Positions 1 to 8,914 of a DNA stretch of 64,000 nt are shown here, one piece after another; the first letter of the stretch is position 1; each line of letters opens with the position of its first letter. The notes beneath the pieces were generated by a model. It did no database searches and was not told the DNA's origin. It worked only from the letters and a program-made list of their open reading frames with translations. The DNA comes from an uncultured Chloroflexus sp. (GTDB taxonomy: Bacteria; Chloroflexota; Chloroflexia; Chloroflexales; Chloroflexaceae): NCBI RefSeq assembly GCF_937129525.1, contig NZ_CAKZNK010000087.1, forward strand, positions 1 through 64,000. Direction: 5' to 3'. Position numbers and translations under genes: made by a program.

Positions 1-120
1 GCCGCGCCGCCGACCGTCGTCATCCCCCCTGACCGACCCGCCGCGCCGCCGACCGTCGTCATCCCCCCTGACCGACCTGCCGCGCCGCCGCCAACGACCG
101 TTATCCCACCTGAGCGGCCT
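1..120 (+). repeat. 39-bp coding tandem repeat (Pro-rich)
   Basis: Two perfect or near-perfect 39-bp copies (1-39, 40-78) and a third 42-bp copy (79-120) encode AAPPTVVIPPDRP-type units in frame with the downstream ORF. They form an extracytoplasmic or cytoplasmic Pro/Thr linker ahead of the membrane segment. The array may extend past the left edge. Confidence 0.85.
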
Positions 121-996
121 GCTACTCAGCCCACGCCGCCAATCATTCCACCCACACCGAGCGCAAGCGCGCCACCAGACCCTTTTATGCCACCGTCATC
201 GGGGTATGGTCAACCGGGTAGCAACATCCCCTCTTACATCCCGCCAGCGCCACCGATTTCAAACAGTCAACCTAACCGGAAGCTGATCTGGGGGCTGTTA
301 GGTGGAATTGGGTGTTTGCTAATCATCCTGGTCGCAGCCTGTGGCTTTATTCTGGTCGCACTGTATACAACCGCTACCAATGAGGTAACCAGCGTCTTTT
401 CTACACCTGCGGTGAATGAAGGCGGAGGCGGAGCCGTCGTATCAGGCATTGGTGGAACGGAGCTGCTGCGCGACGATTTTGATAACCCCACAACAAGCAG
501 CCTGGGTGTTCGTAATGACAGCAGCTCAAGCTATTCCTTTGAACAGGGAAGCTACGTGATCGAGGTCAAGGAGCCAGAATTGCTGGTGTGGGCATTGATT
601 GAAGGTAACTATCGGGATGTCGTGATTGAGACCAGTTACTCAACGCCACTTAACGCGCCAAATCTGGCTGCCGGACTGATCTTCCACTATCAGGATGAAG
701 ATAACTTTTACCTGTTTAGTGTCTCGAATGACGGTTACTATGCGCTTGAGCTGCTCGAGAACAACCAGTGGATCACACTGATCGACTGGACGCAACATAA
801 TGCGATTGCAGCGGAGAGTAATCGACTGCGGGTTGAATTGAGCGGCGATCAAATCACGCTTTTCGTTAATGACCGCCGGCTAGAGCAAACCCGCGATCCA
901 ACTTTCACTCGCGGTGAAGTGGGGTTGGCAGTAACGAGTTTCGATGAAGGTGGAGCGGTTGTGCGTTACGATGAGATCATTGTGCGACAGCGCTGA
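1..996 (+). CDS. Membrane-anchored protein, Pro-rich linker plus LamG/DUF1080-like domain (5' partial)
   Basis: The reading frame is open from base 1, so the Met at 187 in the ORF track is internal and the true start lies left of the window. Visible order: Pro-rich repeats, one hydrophobic segment (LIWGLLGGIGCLLIILVAAC), then about 180 residues that begin LLRDDFDNP and look like a concanavalin-type beta-sandwich (family with LamG and DUF1080). The C-terminal domain is probably outside the membrane. In related bacteria such tails often follow a Ser/Thr kinase domain, but the N-terminus is not in view, so no function is assigned. Confidence 0.75.
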   Translation, partial: AAPPTVVIPPDRPAAPPTVVIPPDRPAAPPPTTVIPPERPATQPTPPIIPPTPSASAPPDPFMPPSSGYGQPGSNIPSYIPPAPPISNSQPNRKLIWGLLGGIGCLLIILVAACGFILVALYTTATNEVTSVFSTPAVNEGGGGAVVSGIGGTELLRDDFDNPTTSSLGVRNDSSSSYSFEQGSYVIEVKEPELLVWALIEGNYRDVVIETSYSTPLNAPNLAAGLIFHYQDEDNFYLFSVSNDGYYALELLENNQWITLIDWTQHNAIAAESNRLRVELSGDQITLFVNDRRLEQTRDPTFTRGEVGLAVTSFDEGGAVVRYDEIIVRQR

Positions 997-1230
997 TCTT
1001 GTGGCACACCGACGATAGATTGCATTCGCTGCCTCCTTTCCCACGTTGCGCGAGGGGAGGCAGCGTGTATTTCTCTCGCTCTGGTCAGTATGTTCCCCAT
1101 AGAGGCGCGGCACTACCGCGCCCATCCCCCCTCTACCTCCGTAAAGACTGCACTGCCGCGCCATCCCCACTACCGCGCTGCCCCGCCCGACACTCACGAA
1201 GGTACCCCTCTCGTCGCAGCGCGATAACCC

Positions 1231-1244
1231 TGGAAGCGCTTTCA
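1231..1244. promoter_or_regulatory. LacI-family operator candidate O1
   Basis: TGGAAGCGCTTTCA is a near-perfect palindrome centred on GCGC, the core typical of LacI/GalR-family operators. It resembles the TGGGAGCGCTCCCA box described for the cellulase regulator CelR. It lies 104 bp before the regulator start and upstream of the promoter candidate. Binding by the adjacent gene product is inferred. Confidence 0.65.
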
Positions 1245-1271
1245 CGGTTTTGTGCAAGTGATTCGCGCTTT

Positions 1272-1300
1272 TTGACAAGCCAGCCGCTCCTTCTTTCGAT
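1272..1300 (+). promoter_or_regulatory. Promoter candidate for the beta-glucan operon
   Basis: TTGACA at 1272-1277, a 17-bp spacer, then TTCGAT at 1295-1300. The -35 box is perfect and the -10 box matches 3 of 6. The second operator starts about 15 bp after the -10 box, a position that would block initiation. Confidence 0.45.
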
Positions 1301-1314
1301 ACGATAAGCGTAGT

Positions 1315-1328
1315 TGGAAGCGTTCCCA
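1315..1328. promoter_or_regulatory. LacI-family operator candidate O2
   Basis: TGGAAGCGTTCCCA has the same core as O1 (GGAA-GCG-TTCC) and lies about 84 bp downstream of it, just past the promoter candidate. Two sites of this kind could support repression by looping or cooperative binding. The pairing with O1 makes chance less likely. Confidence 0.6.
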
Positions 1329-1347
1329 GTCAGTGGCGGCAAGGCAT

Positions 1348-2373
1348 ATGAACATCACTCTTGATGACATCGCCCGGCGAGCCGGAGTCTCTCGCTCGAC
1401 TGCATCGCGGGTACTCAATAATCACCCTCACGTCAACCCGGCAGTGCGTGAGCGAGTCTGGCAGGCGATCCGTGACACCAATTATCAGCCCAACCATCCG
1501 GCTCGTTCGCTGGCCAGCCGCCGCTCACAGGTGATCGGGATCGTCATTCCCCAACCGATTAATGCATTATTCGCCGATCCCTACTTCCCGCTCTTGATTG
1601 AAGGTATTGCGCAGATCTGCAACGAACGTCAGTTCTCAATCATGCTGGAGCTGGCTACTACTACCACAACCGATGGCAACCCCTATCGTCTGATCGGTCA
1701 ACGCGGGTTTCTCGATGGCGCGATTGTTGCGTCAGCCGTCGAAGACGAGTTTCTTTTGCAGTGGTTGACGCGCGAGACGATACCGGTTGTGGTAGTAGGA
1801 CGCATTACGTCGCATACTTCCATTCCCTACGTCGATGTTGATAATCGCTACGGCGCGCAGAAGATGATCGAACATCTGCTCGAGCAGGGGTACCGGCGAA
1901 TTGCGACGATCACCGGCCCGATGAACATTGTGGCCGGGCGCGACCGCTTTGCCGGTTACTGCGATGCGCTGACGGCTGCCGGATTGCCGGTAGTGCATGA
2001 ACTGGTGATTGAGGGAAATTTTAGCGAGCAGAGTGGGTACAACGCAATGCGGACACTCTTGCAGTGCGATCCGCTTCCTGATGCGGTCTTTGCCGCCAGT
2101 GACATGATGGCTCTGGGCGCGTTGAAAGCCGCGCGCGCCGCCGGATTAGATGTCCCTACTGATCTGGCGCTTACCGGCTTTGATGATATTCCACTGGCTG
2201 CCGCAATGACCCCGCCACTTACTACAGTGCGCCAGCCGATTGGCGAATTGGGCCAGAGCGCAGCCCGATTGCTGCTCGATTGGATCTCGTCCGCTGCCAC
2301 GCAACCGGCAGTTCAGCAGGTAGTTTTGCCCACTGAATTGATTGTGCGCGACAGTTGTACTCGATCCTGGTGA
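1348..2373 (+). CDS. LacI-family transcriptional regulator
   Basis: A 341-residue repressor: N-terminal helix-turn-helix (MNITLDDIARRAGVSRSTASRVLNNH) and hinge, then a periplasmic-binding-protein-like sugar sensor domain (GIVIPQPINALFADPYF onward, and a C-terminal LTGFDDIPLAA motif). The ORF track starts at a GTG at 1333, but the ATG at 1348 puts the HTH at the family position. It heads an importer and glucanase operon, so it probably represses it and responds to a beta-gluco-oligosaccharide. The two palindromes just upstream suggest autoregulation. Ligand identity is inference. Confidence 0.9.
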   Translation: MNITLDDIARRAGVSRSTASRVLNNHPHVNPAVRERVWQAIRDTNYQPNHPARSLASRRSQVIGIVIPQPINALFADPYFPLLIEGIAQICNERQFSIMLELATTTTTDGNPYRLIGQRGFLDGAIVASAVEDEFLLQWLTRETIPVVVVGRITSHTSIPYVDVDNRYGAQKMIEHLLEQGYRRIATITGPMNIVAGRDRFAGYCDALTAAGLPVVHELVIEGNFSEQSGYNAMRTLLQCDPLPDAVFAASDMMALGALKAARAAGLDVPTDLALTGFDDIPLAAAMTPPLTTVRQPIGELGQSAARLLLDWISSAATQPAVQQVVLPTELIVRDSCTRSW

Positions 2374-2460
2374 AAGGAGGTGATGACGGCAGCTTCTCTA
2401 CCCACATTTCAACGGCAGGTTTGATAACAATGGTGTAGCTGTTCCAGAGGAGGAGACGCG

Positions 2461-3939
2461 ATGAAATCGTTCAAATTCACACTCCTGGGCCTGATGCTCA
2501 TGTTTGCCACCCTGATCACTGCTTGCGGTAGCGGAACGACAACCCCATCTGCCCAACCAACCAGTGCGCCTGCGCCAACCGAGGCCGCTCAGGTACGTCA
2601 GCCAACCCAGGCGCCGGCACCGGCGCAAACTGATCGTATCAAGGTGCGCTGGTTCGTTGGTCTGGGGGCCGGTTCTGATGAGGGCGCTATTCCAGCCCAG
2701 AACGCCTTCGTTGAACGCTTTAATGCCAGCCAGGATAAGATCGAACTGGTGATCGAGATTGTCGATAACAATGTCGCTTACGATACGCTGGCCACTCAGA
2801 TTGCTGCCGGTAACGCTCCCTGCCTGGTTGGTCCGGTCGGTATTCGCGGTCGTGACAGCTTCAAAGGCGCGTGGCTTGACTTGCAGCCGCTGATCGACAA
2901 ATACAACTATGATCTGAGCGACTTTGACCCCAATCTGGTCAAGTTCTATCAGGTGAAAGAAGAGGGTCAGCTTGGCATTCCGTTCGCGATCTTCCCCTCA
3001 TTCATCATCTACAACAAGGATCTGTTCGACGAAGCGGGCCTGCCCTATCCACCAGCCACCCATGGCGCGCCGTGGGTCGATGAAAACGGGGTTGAGCGAC
3101 CGTGGAACATGGAAACCCTCACCGAACTGGCAAAGAAGCTGACCGTCGATGTCAATGGGAACGATGCTACTTCGCCTGATTTCGACCCGGAAAAGATCGT
3201 GCAGTTCGGTTGGATGAACCAGTGGACCGACCCGCGCGGCATTGGCACCTTCTTTGGCGCCGGCTCGCTGGTTGACGAGAATGGCAACGCTCAGATTCCT
3301 GACCATTGGAAGGCGGCCTGGAAGTGGACTTACGATGGCTGGTGGAAAGACTGGTTCATTCCGAATGGCCCTTACGGTGGCGCAGACTTCCTGCAAGGAC
3401 CCGGTGGCCCCTTCTCGTCCGGTAATCTGGCAATGATCCACATTCATATGTGGTACGTCGCGCCGTGGGCATTGGGGAATGTTGACTTCGATTGGAATCT
3501 GGCTGCCACTCCCAGCTACAACGGCACTATCACGGCCAAGATGCATGCCGACACCTTCGGTATCCTCAAAGGGTGCCCCTATCCCGATGCTGCATTCGAA
3601 GTGCTCACCTACATGCTGAGCGCCGAGCACGTTAATGAACTGCTCACGATTTACGGTGGCATGCCGGCCCGCCTGTCATTGCAGAATGACTACTTCCAGC
3701 AGTACAATCAGACCGCCTTCCCCAACAAGAGTGATCTCAACTGGAACGTAGTGGTCGAAGCGATGGCATATGCCGATAATCCCAATCACGAAAGCTGGAT
3801 GCCTAGCTTCCAGGAAACAACTGACCGCTACAACGAATTCTGGAACTATCTGGCGAATACACCTGACGCCGACTTCGAGGCTGAAGTCGCCAGGCTGAAG
3901 GACGATTTGCAGAAGATTTTTGACGCAGCAAACAAGTAG
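2461..3939 (+). CDS. Sugar ABC transporter substrate-binding lipoprotein
   Basis: A 492-residue family-1 solute-binding protein. The N-terminus has a lipoprotein signal ending LITAC (Cys about residue 22) and a Pro/Thr-rich tether, followed by the SBP fold (SFKGAWLDLQPLID, PFAIFPSFIIYNKDLFDEAGLPYP). It is preceded by a strong Shine-Dalgarno, GAGGAGG. It would be anchored at the outer face of the membrane and deliver oligosaccharides to the two permeases encoded next. Context with GH3 and GH16 enzymes points to beta-glucan oligosaccharides. No ATPase gene is in the operon, so a shared MsiK-like ATPase elsewhere is likely. Confidence 0.9.
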   Translation: MKSFKFTLLGLMLMFATLITACGSGTTTPSAQPTSAPAPTEAAQVRQPTQAPAPAQTDRIKVRWFVGLGAGSDEGAIPAQNAFVERFNASQDKIELVIEIVDNNVAYDTLATQIAAGNAPCLVGPVGIRGRDSFKGAWLDLQPLIDKYNYDLSDFDPNLVKFYQVKEEGQLGIPFAIFPSFIIYNKDLFDEAGLPYPPATHGAPWVDENGVERPWNMETLTELAKKLTVDVNGNDATSPDFDPEKIVQFGWMNQWTDPRGIGTFFGAGSLVDENGNAQIPDHWKAAWKWTYDGWWKDWFIPNGPYGGADFLQGPGGPFSSGNLAMIHIHMWYVAPWALGNVDFDWNLAATPSYNGTITAKMHADTFGILKGCPYPDAAFEVLTYMLSAEHVNELLTIYGGMPARLSLQNDYFQQYNQTAFPNKSDLNWNVVVEAMAYADNPNHESWMPSFQETTDRYNEFWNYLANTPDADFEAEVARLKDDLQKIFDAANK

Positions 3940-3951
3940 GAGCAATGACCG

Positions 3952-3988
3952 ATCGGCAGCCCTGCGCCGTTTACACAGGGCTGCCGAT
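3952..3988 (+). promoter_or_regulatory. Intercistronic stem-loop between binding protein and permease
   Basis: A perfect 13-bp stem (3952-3964 with 3976-3988) around an 11-nt loop lies 12 bp after the binding-protein stop and ends just before the permease Shine-Dalgarno. There is no T-run. In maltose-type operons such hairpins protect the upstream mRNA from 3' exonucleases and raise binding-protein output over permease. That role is inferred here. Confidence 0.65.
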
Positions 3989-4005
3989 TGACAAGGAGGT
4001 CGGCG

Positions 4006-4995
4006 ATGGCGCCTTTACCAGAATTCGGTGGCATCCTCCGGCGCGGTTTAGCCAAACCGCAGCGACGAAAACTGAGCAAGCTAGAAAAGAAAGAGATCAG
4101 TTGGGGACTATTCTTTATCAGCCCGTGGATGATCGGATTTCTTCTCTTCTATTTGCTGCCGATGATTGCGTCGTTTGGCTTTTCGCTCTACGATTTCAAT
4201 CCGGCTGTCCCTGATCAGGCTCGCTTTGTCGGTTTAGCCAACTGGGAACGCGCTCTGTTCAATGATCAAGAGGTCTGGCTCTCGTTGGGCCGAACCATCC
4301 ACTTTGCGGCCATTTCGTTGCCGATTTCGCTCCTGTTTGCGCTCTTTCTGGCCGTTTTGCTCAATTCTGAGCATGTGCTGGGCAAAAGTGTGTACCGCAC
4401 CCTCTTCTACATGCCGACGATGATCCCATTGGTGGCTACTGTCTTGATATGGAATGGAGTGCTGAACGATCAGACAGGTTGGATTAACGTTATCATCGAG
4501 CGGCTGACCGGGATTCGGGCCACCGGCACGCAGGGCTTGCGCTGGCTGGCCGACCCTAATCTGGTCTACTACGCCTACACAATGTTTGGATTGTGGGGTG
4601 TTGGGAATGCGATGATCATCTTTCTGGCCGGCCTGCAAGGCGTGCCTACCGAACTGTACGAAGCAGCTCAAATCGACGGCGCCAACTGGTTCCACCGCCT
4701 CTTCTTCATCACCATTCCGTTGATCACACCGGTGATCTTCTACCAGCTTGTGTTGGGAGTGATCGGTTCGCTGCAATATTTTCTGGCCCCCTTTGTGCTC
4801 AACGGCGGCACCGGTTTCCCTGAGGGCATGACCCGGTTTTTCATGATCTACTTCTACAAGCAGTCGTTTACCTTCTTCAATATGGGCTATGGCGCAACGC
4901 TGGCATGGTTGATGCTGTTCATCGCCATGGTGATCACGATTGTCCTCTTTGGCACCTCGCGGTTCTGGGTCTTCTACGCAGGGGAGGAACGGTGA
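4006..4995 (+). CDS. Sugar ABC transporter permease (MalF type)
   Basis: A 329-residue inner-membrane permease with about six membrane segments and the EAA loop (ELYEAAQIDGANWFHRLFFITIPLITP) that docks the ATPase. The ORF track starts at a TTG inside the hairpin. The ATG at 4006, with AAGGAGGT 5 nt upstream, is the better start. The stop overlaps the next permease start by one base (TGATG), so the two are probably translationally coupled. Substrate is inferred from the neighbouring glucanases. Confidence 0.92.
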   Translation: MAPLPEFGGILRRGLAKPQRRKLSKLEKKEISWGLFFISPWMIGFLLFYLLPMIASFGFSLYDFNPAVPDQARFVGLANWERALFNDQEVWLSLGRTIHFAAISLPISLLFALFLAVLLNSEHVLGKSVYRTLFYMPTMIPLVATVLIWNGVLNDQTGWINVIIERLTGIRATGTQGLRWLADPNLVYYAYTMFGLWGVGNAMIIFLAGLQGVPTELYEAAQIDGANWFHRLFFITIPLITPVIFYQLVLGVIGSLQYFLAPFVLNGGTGFPEGMTRFFMIYFYKQSFTFFNMGYGATLAWLMLFIAMVITIVLFGTSRFWVFYAGEER

Positions 4996-6059
4996 TGGTA
5001 CACGCTCAACGCATGTTCGGTGGCGGCCTGCGCAAGTCAACCCAGGTCTTGATTGCTCGCATTACGCTCACCAGTCTGACTCTGGCGATCCTCGGCTTGT
5101 TTCTCATCCCGATGGTGTATGGCATCACCACGGCGATGAAGACCGATATTCAGATCTCCAGACCCGGCGCGCCGTGGTGGCCGGCCAGCACCCGCACATT
5201 CACTTATGAAGGCAAGGCGTATGAGGTCTATCTCGTGCCGATTGATGGCACAATCCGCGAGCTGGCTCTCTACCGTCCTGGTCGCCAGAGCAGTCTGTTT
5301 ATCGATCCGGAAAATCCTGATGCCGGGCCGATTGAGTGGCAAGGCCAGTGGCGACAACTCGAACGGGCCTGGACGCTCGACATTCAGTGGGCCAATTTCA
5401 CCCGGGCCTGGAATACGATCAATTTCCCCAACCTGCTGCGCAATACGCTGATGTACGCTGGCATTACTACCTTTGGCGCAGTGCTGTCAGCGGCGTTGGT
5501 GGCCTATGGCTTCGCTCGTTTCCGCATTCCCGGCAAGAACATTCTCTTTATGATTATGCTTTCGACGGTAATTTTGCCTGGAGCGGTGACTCTCATCCCC
5601 ACCTACTTCGTCTTCCTGCGCATCGGCTGGGTCGGCACGTGGCTACCGCTGATCGTACCGGCTTTCTTTTCTTGGGGAACGAATGTCTTTCTGCTCCGTC
5701 AGTTCTTCCTTTCCATCCCACGTGATCTGGAAGAGGCGGCGATGATCGATGGCGCCAGCCCGATTCGGATCTTCTTCTCGATTATCCTGCCCATGTCGCG
5801 CCCGGCGCTGACGGCAGTCGCCCTGTTTCACTTCTTCTGGGCCTGGAACGATTTCTTTGGCCCGTTGATCTACCTGGCCGGCAATCCAGATCTGTATCCG
5901 ATTACCGTTGGTCTCACCGCATTTAACAACCTCTACTCGCAATCGACCAATCTCATCCAGGCCGCGTCGCTGATTTCGGCAGTGATTCCGATTGTGGTCT
6001 TCTTCTTCGCGCAACGGATCTTCCTGGAAGGGGTTGTCATCAGTAACCTGGAGAAGTAG
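4995..6059 (+). CDS. Sugar ABC transporter permease (MalG type)
   Basis: A 354-residue partner permease. The start at 4995 shares a base with the MalF-type stop and has GGGGAGG upstream, while the ORF track start at 4905 is only an open upstream frame. The EAA motif is EEAAMIDGASPIRIFFSIILP. It carries an extra extracytoplasmic stretch of about 80 residues after the first membrane helix (PGAPWWPAS to the FPNLLRNTL region), longer than in Escherichia coli MalG. It pairs with the preceding permease in one importer. Confidence 0.92.
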   Translation: MVHAQRMFGGGLRKSTQVLIARITLTSLTLAILGLFLIPMVYGITTAMKTDIQISRPGAPWWPASTRTFTYEGKAYEVYLVPIDGTIRELALYRPGRQSSLFIDPENPDAGPIEWQGQWRQLERAWTLDIQWANFTRAWNTINFPNLLRNTLMYAGITTFGAVLSAALVAYGFARFRIPGKNILFMIMLSTVILPGAVTLIPTYFVFLRIGWVGTWLPLIVPAFFSWGTNVFLLRQFFLSIPRDLEEAAMIDGASPIRIFFSIILPMSRPALTAVALFHFFWAWNDFFGPLIYLAGNPDLYPITVGLTAFNNLYSQSTNLIQAASLISAVIPIVVFFFAQRIFLEGVVISNLEK

Positions 6060-6066
6060 GCGAGCT

Positions 6067-7917
6067 ATGCGATGGCGACTGCTCTGCCTGATCGGATTGG
6101 GGTTGTTCATTGTCGGCGCTTGTGGAGCGCCTGCCGCGCCTCCAATTGCAACCGCAGTGGTCAATCAGGCTGCCACGATGTCGATTGCCGAACGGGTTGA
6201 GGCACTCTTGCAGCGAATGACCCTGGCCGAAAAGATCGGGCAAATGACCTTGATCGAGAAGAATAGCCTGACTCCCGATCAGGTGCGGGAACTGGCGATC
6301 GGTGGCATACTCAGTGGCGGAGGTGGTTACCCAACCACCGAAAATTCACCGCAAGCCTGGGCAGCGATGGTGAACACCTTTCAGCAGGCTGCGCTTGAAA
6401 GTCGACTCGGCATTCCGATCATCTATGGCGCCGATGGCGTTCACGGGCATAACAATCTCTATGGCGCGGTAATTTTTCCGCACAATATCGGGTTGGGGGC
6501 CGCCAATGATCCATTGCTGATGGAGCAAATCGGACGGGTGACCGCGATTGAAATGGCAGCCACCGGCGTCTTGTGGAATTATGCGCCCGGGGTGATGGTG
6601 CCGCAAGATGTGCGATGGGGCCGCGCTTACGAAGGGTATGCCGAGCGGCCCGACCACGTGGCAACGCTGGCCAGCGCCTTTCTACGCGGGTTGCAGGCTG
6701 CCGATGTGGTGGCGCCGCAACGGGTGATCGGCACTCCCAAGCACTTTCTGGGCGATGGCGGCACAGCCTGGGGATCGTCGAAGACCGAAAACTATGCGCT
6801 TGATCAGGGAGAAACCATCGGTGATGAGGCATGGCTGCGGGCAGTGCATCTCCCCCCGTACCAGGCAGTGATCGATGCAGGAGCGCAGGTAGTCATGGCC
6901 TCCTATTCGAGCTGGCAGGGAACAAAGATGCACGCCAGCTCTTACTGGCTGACCGAAGTGCTCAAGGGCGAAATGGGGTTCACCGGCTTTATCGTCTCTG
7001 ACTGGGCCGCGATTGATCAGATCGACCCTGATTATTATCGCGCAGTTGTGACCGCAATTAATGCCGGCATCGATATGAACATGGTTCCCTACGATGCCCG
7101 GCGCTTTATCGATACGCTGACCCGAGCAGTTCAGGCCGGTGAAGTGAGCGAGGAGCGGATCAATGACGCAGTGCGACGGATTCTCACCGTCAAGATGACG
7201 ATGGGACTCTTTGAACATCCCTTCGCTGCGACCGAATTGATCGGGCAGATCGGCAGCCCCGCTCACCGCGAGCTAGCGCGCACAGCCGTGGCTAAATCGC
7301 TCGTCTTGTTGAAGAATGAGCAGCAGTTGCTCCCGCTCGCCAAATCGATCCCACACCTTTTCATCGGGGGCCAGGCGGCCAATGACCCCGGTATGCAGGC
7401 TGGCGGCTGGACAATTGAATGGCAGGGCAAAACCGGCCCGATTATTCCGGCGACGACGATTCTGGAAGGCATTCAGGCCGCCGTTGCGCCGCAGACGGTG
7501 GTGGAATATGACCGCTACGGGCGGTTTAGCGGTGATCCAGGCGCCGATGATGCGGTTTGCATCGCGGTCGTGGGCGAATTACCCTACGCGGAAGGCCGGG
7601 GCGATAGCGCTCAACTTAGCCTGCCACCAACTGAACAGCGCGCGTTGCAGCGAATGGAAGAAGCCTGCGCGCGCCTGGTGGTTGTGCTGGTCACCGGTAG
7701 ACCATTGCTGATCACCGATTCGTTGCCGAAATGGGATGCGCTGGTTGTAGCCTGGCTGCCGGGGAGTGAGGGGGCCGGCGTTGCCGATGTGTTGTTTGGA
7801 GATCGCCCGTTTACCGGCAGACTGCCAGTGACCTGGCCACGCAGTCTCGATCAGCTCCCACTGGGGAGCGGCACCGGCGAGCCGCTCTTTCCGTATGGGT
7901 TTGGCTTGCAACCGTAG
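6067..7917 (+). CDS. Glycoside hydrolase family 3, lipoprotein (beta-glucosidase/exo-glucanase type)
   Basis: A 616-residue enzyme with a lipoprotein signal (LFIVGAC) when started at the ATG 7 bp after the permease stop. GH3 N-domain motifs include KIGQMTLIEK, IPIIYGADGVHGH, TPKHFLGDGGT and GFIVSDWAAID, whose Asp (about residue 312) is the expected nucleophile. The C-domain (KSLVLLKNEQQLLPL) follows. The KHFLGDGGT version is typical of exo-beta-1,3/1,4-glucanases of the barley ExoI type. As a surface lipoprotein it would trim glucan chains or oligosaccharides outside the cell. Exact linkage preference cannot be read from sequence. Confidence 0.92.
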   Translation: MRWRLLCLIGLGLFIVGACGAPAAPPIATAVVNQAATMSIAERVEALLQRMTLAEKIGQMTLIEKNSLTPDQVRELAIGGILSGGGGYPTTENSPQAWAAMVNTFQQAALESRLGIPIIYGADGVHGHNNLYGAVIFPHNIGLGAANDPLLMEQIGRVTAIEMAATGVLWNYAPGVMVPQDVRWGRAYEGYAERPDHVATLASAFLRGLQAADVVAPQRVIGTPKHFLGDGGTAWGSSKTENYALDQGETIGDEAWLRAVHLPPYQAVIDAGAQVVMASYSSWQGTKMHASSYWLTEVLKGEMGFTGFIVSDWAAIDQIDPDYYRAVVTAINAGIDMNMVPYDARRFIDTLTRAVQAGEVSEERINDAVRRILTVKMTMGLFEHPFAATELIGQIGSPAHRELARTAVAKSLVLLKNEQQLLPLAKSIPHLFIGGQAANDPGMQAGGWTIEWQGKTGPIIPATTILEGIQAAVAPQTVVEYDRYGRFSGDPGADDAVCIAVVGELPYAEGRGDSAQLSLPPTEQRALQRMEEACARLVVVLVTGRPLLITDSLPKWDALVVAWLPGSEGAGVADVLFGDRPFTGRLPVTWPRSLDQLPLGSGTGEPLFPYGFGLQP

Positions 7918-8077
7918 GGCAGGATTGCCCGGAGCGCTGCGCCAGAGTACCCGATCGAGTACCCCTCATGTTTCCGCTAGACGAGGGGATCGATGCTCAG
8001 GTGATAGACGAAGTGCTGTCATTGAACGCCTTGCCGCCGAACTTGATCTGATCAGCACAGGGAGAAGGTGAAGGACT

Positions 8078-8914
8078 GTGAGAGTACGTATGACCGAACG
8101 GATTATCCGTCGCTGCTGCCAGTGCTGGTTGGCGCTCCTGGCGCTGACCGGATGCACAACGACGCCTGCGGCGTCGATTGCCCCCGAACCTCAACCAACT
8201 CCATCGCCGTGGACGTTGGTTTGGAGTGATGAATTTGACGGCGAGACTCTCAATCCACGAAACTGGTTGTTTGACAAGGGCGCTGGCGGTTGGGGAAACA
8301 ACGAATGGCAATTCTACACCGACCGGCCAGAAAACATTCGGATTGAGAACGGTGTCTTGATCATTGAAGCGCGTAAGGAGGAATACCTGGCCTGGGAATA
8401 CACCTCAGCCCGTATCAAAACCCACTACCTGCACTCGTGGGCGTATGGGCGGATCGAGGCGCGGATCAAGTTACCGCCCGGAGGCAAGGGTATCTGGCCT
8501 GCCTTCTGGATGTTAGGCGAGAACATTGCCACAGCCCGCTGGCCGGCGTGTGGCGAGATCGACATCATGGAGAACATCGGTAATCCAACGGTTGTTTACG
8601 GCACCGTACACGGGCCAGGCTATTCTGGCGGCAATGCCATCTCGCAATCGTTTACCAGCCCGGTCTCGCTGGCCGATAATTTCCACCTTTACGCGGTGGA
8701 ATGGGAAGCCGACGAAATTCGCTGGTACGTCGATGATCAACTCTACCACACCGTTCGGCGTGATCAAACGCCAGGCGAGTGGGTCTTCGATCATCCCTTC
8801 TTTATCTTGATCAATCTGGCGGTTGGCGGGAACTGGCCGGGGTATCCCGACGAGACAACCGTCTTTCCGCAACAGCTTCAGATCGACTACGTGCGGGTCT
8901 ATCAGCAGAGCTAA
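8078..8914 (+). CDS. Glycoside hydrolase family 16 lipoprotein (laminarinase/lichenase type)
   Basis: A 278-residue endo-glucanase. Signal and lipobox end LALTGC, then comes a GH16 jelly roll starting WTLVWSDEFDGE. The catalytic signature EIDIMENIG fits ExDxxE (nucleophile about residue 159, acid/base about 164), and the extra Met is usual in endo-beta-1,3-glucanases. GTG at 8078 has a GAAGGA box close by, with ATG at 8090 as an alternative start. It would cleave laminarin or mixed-linkage glucan at the cell surface and feed the GH3 enzymes and importer. Confidence 0.92.
   Translation: MRVRMTERIIRRCCQCWLALLALTGCTTTPAASIAPEPQPTPSPWTLVWSDEFDGETLNPRNWLFDKGAGGWGNNEWQFYTDRPENIRIENGVLIIEARKEEYLAWEYTSARIKTHYLHSWAYGRIEARIKLPPGGKGIWPAFWMLGENIATARWPACGEIDIMENIGNPTVVYGTVHGPGYSGGNAISQSFTSPVSLADNFHLYAVEWEADEIRWYVDDQLYHTVRRDQTPGEWVFDHPFFILINLAVGGNWPGYPDETTVFPQQLQIDYVRVYQQS

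Noticed and set aside
4905-4994. Upstream start of the MalG-type permease given in the ORF track
   Set aside because: The segment lies inside the MalF-type gene in another frame; the coupled ATG at 4995 with GGGGAGG fits better.
7930-7943. Possible third LacI-type operator (GGAGCGCTGC) before the GH16 gene
   Set aside because: Only the AGCGCT core matches; the flanking bases do not form the palindrome seen in O1 and O2.
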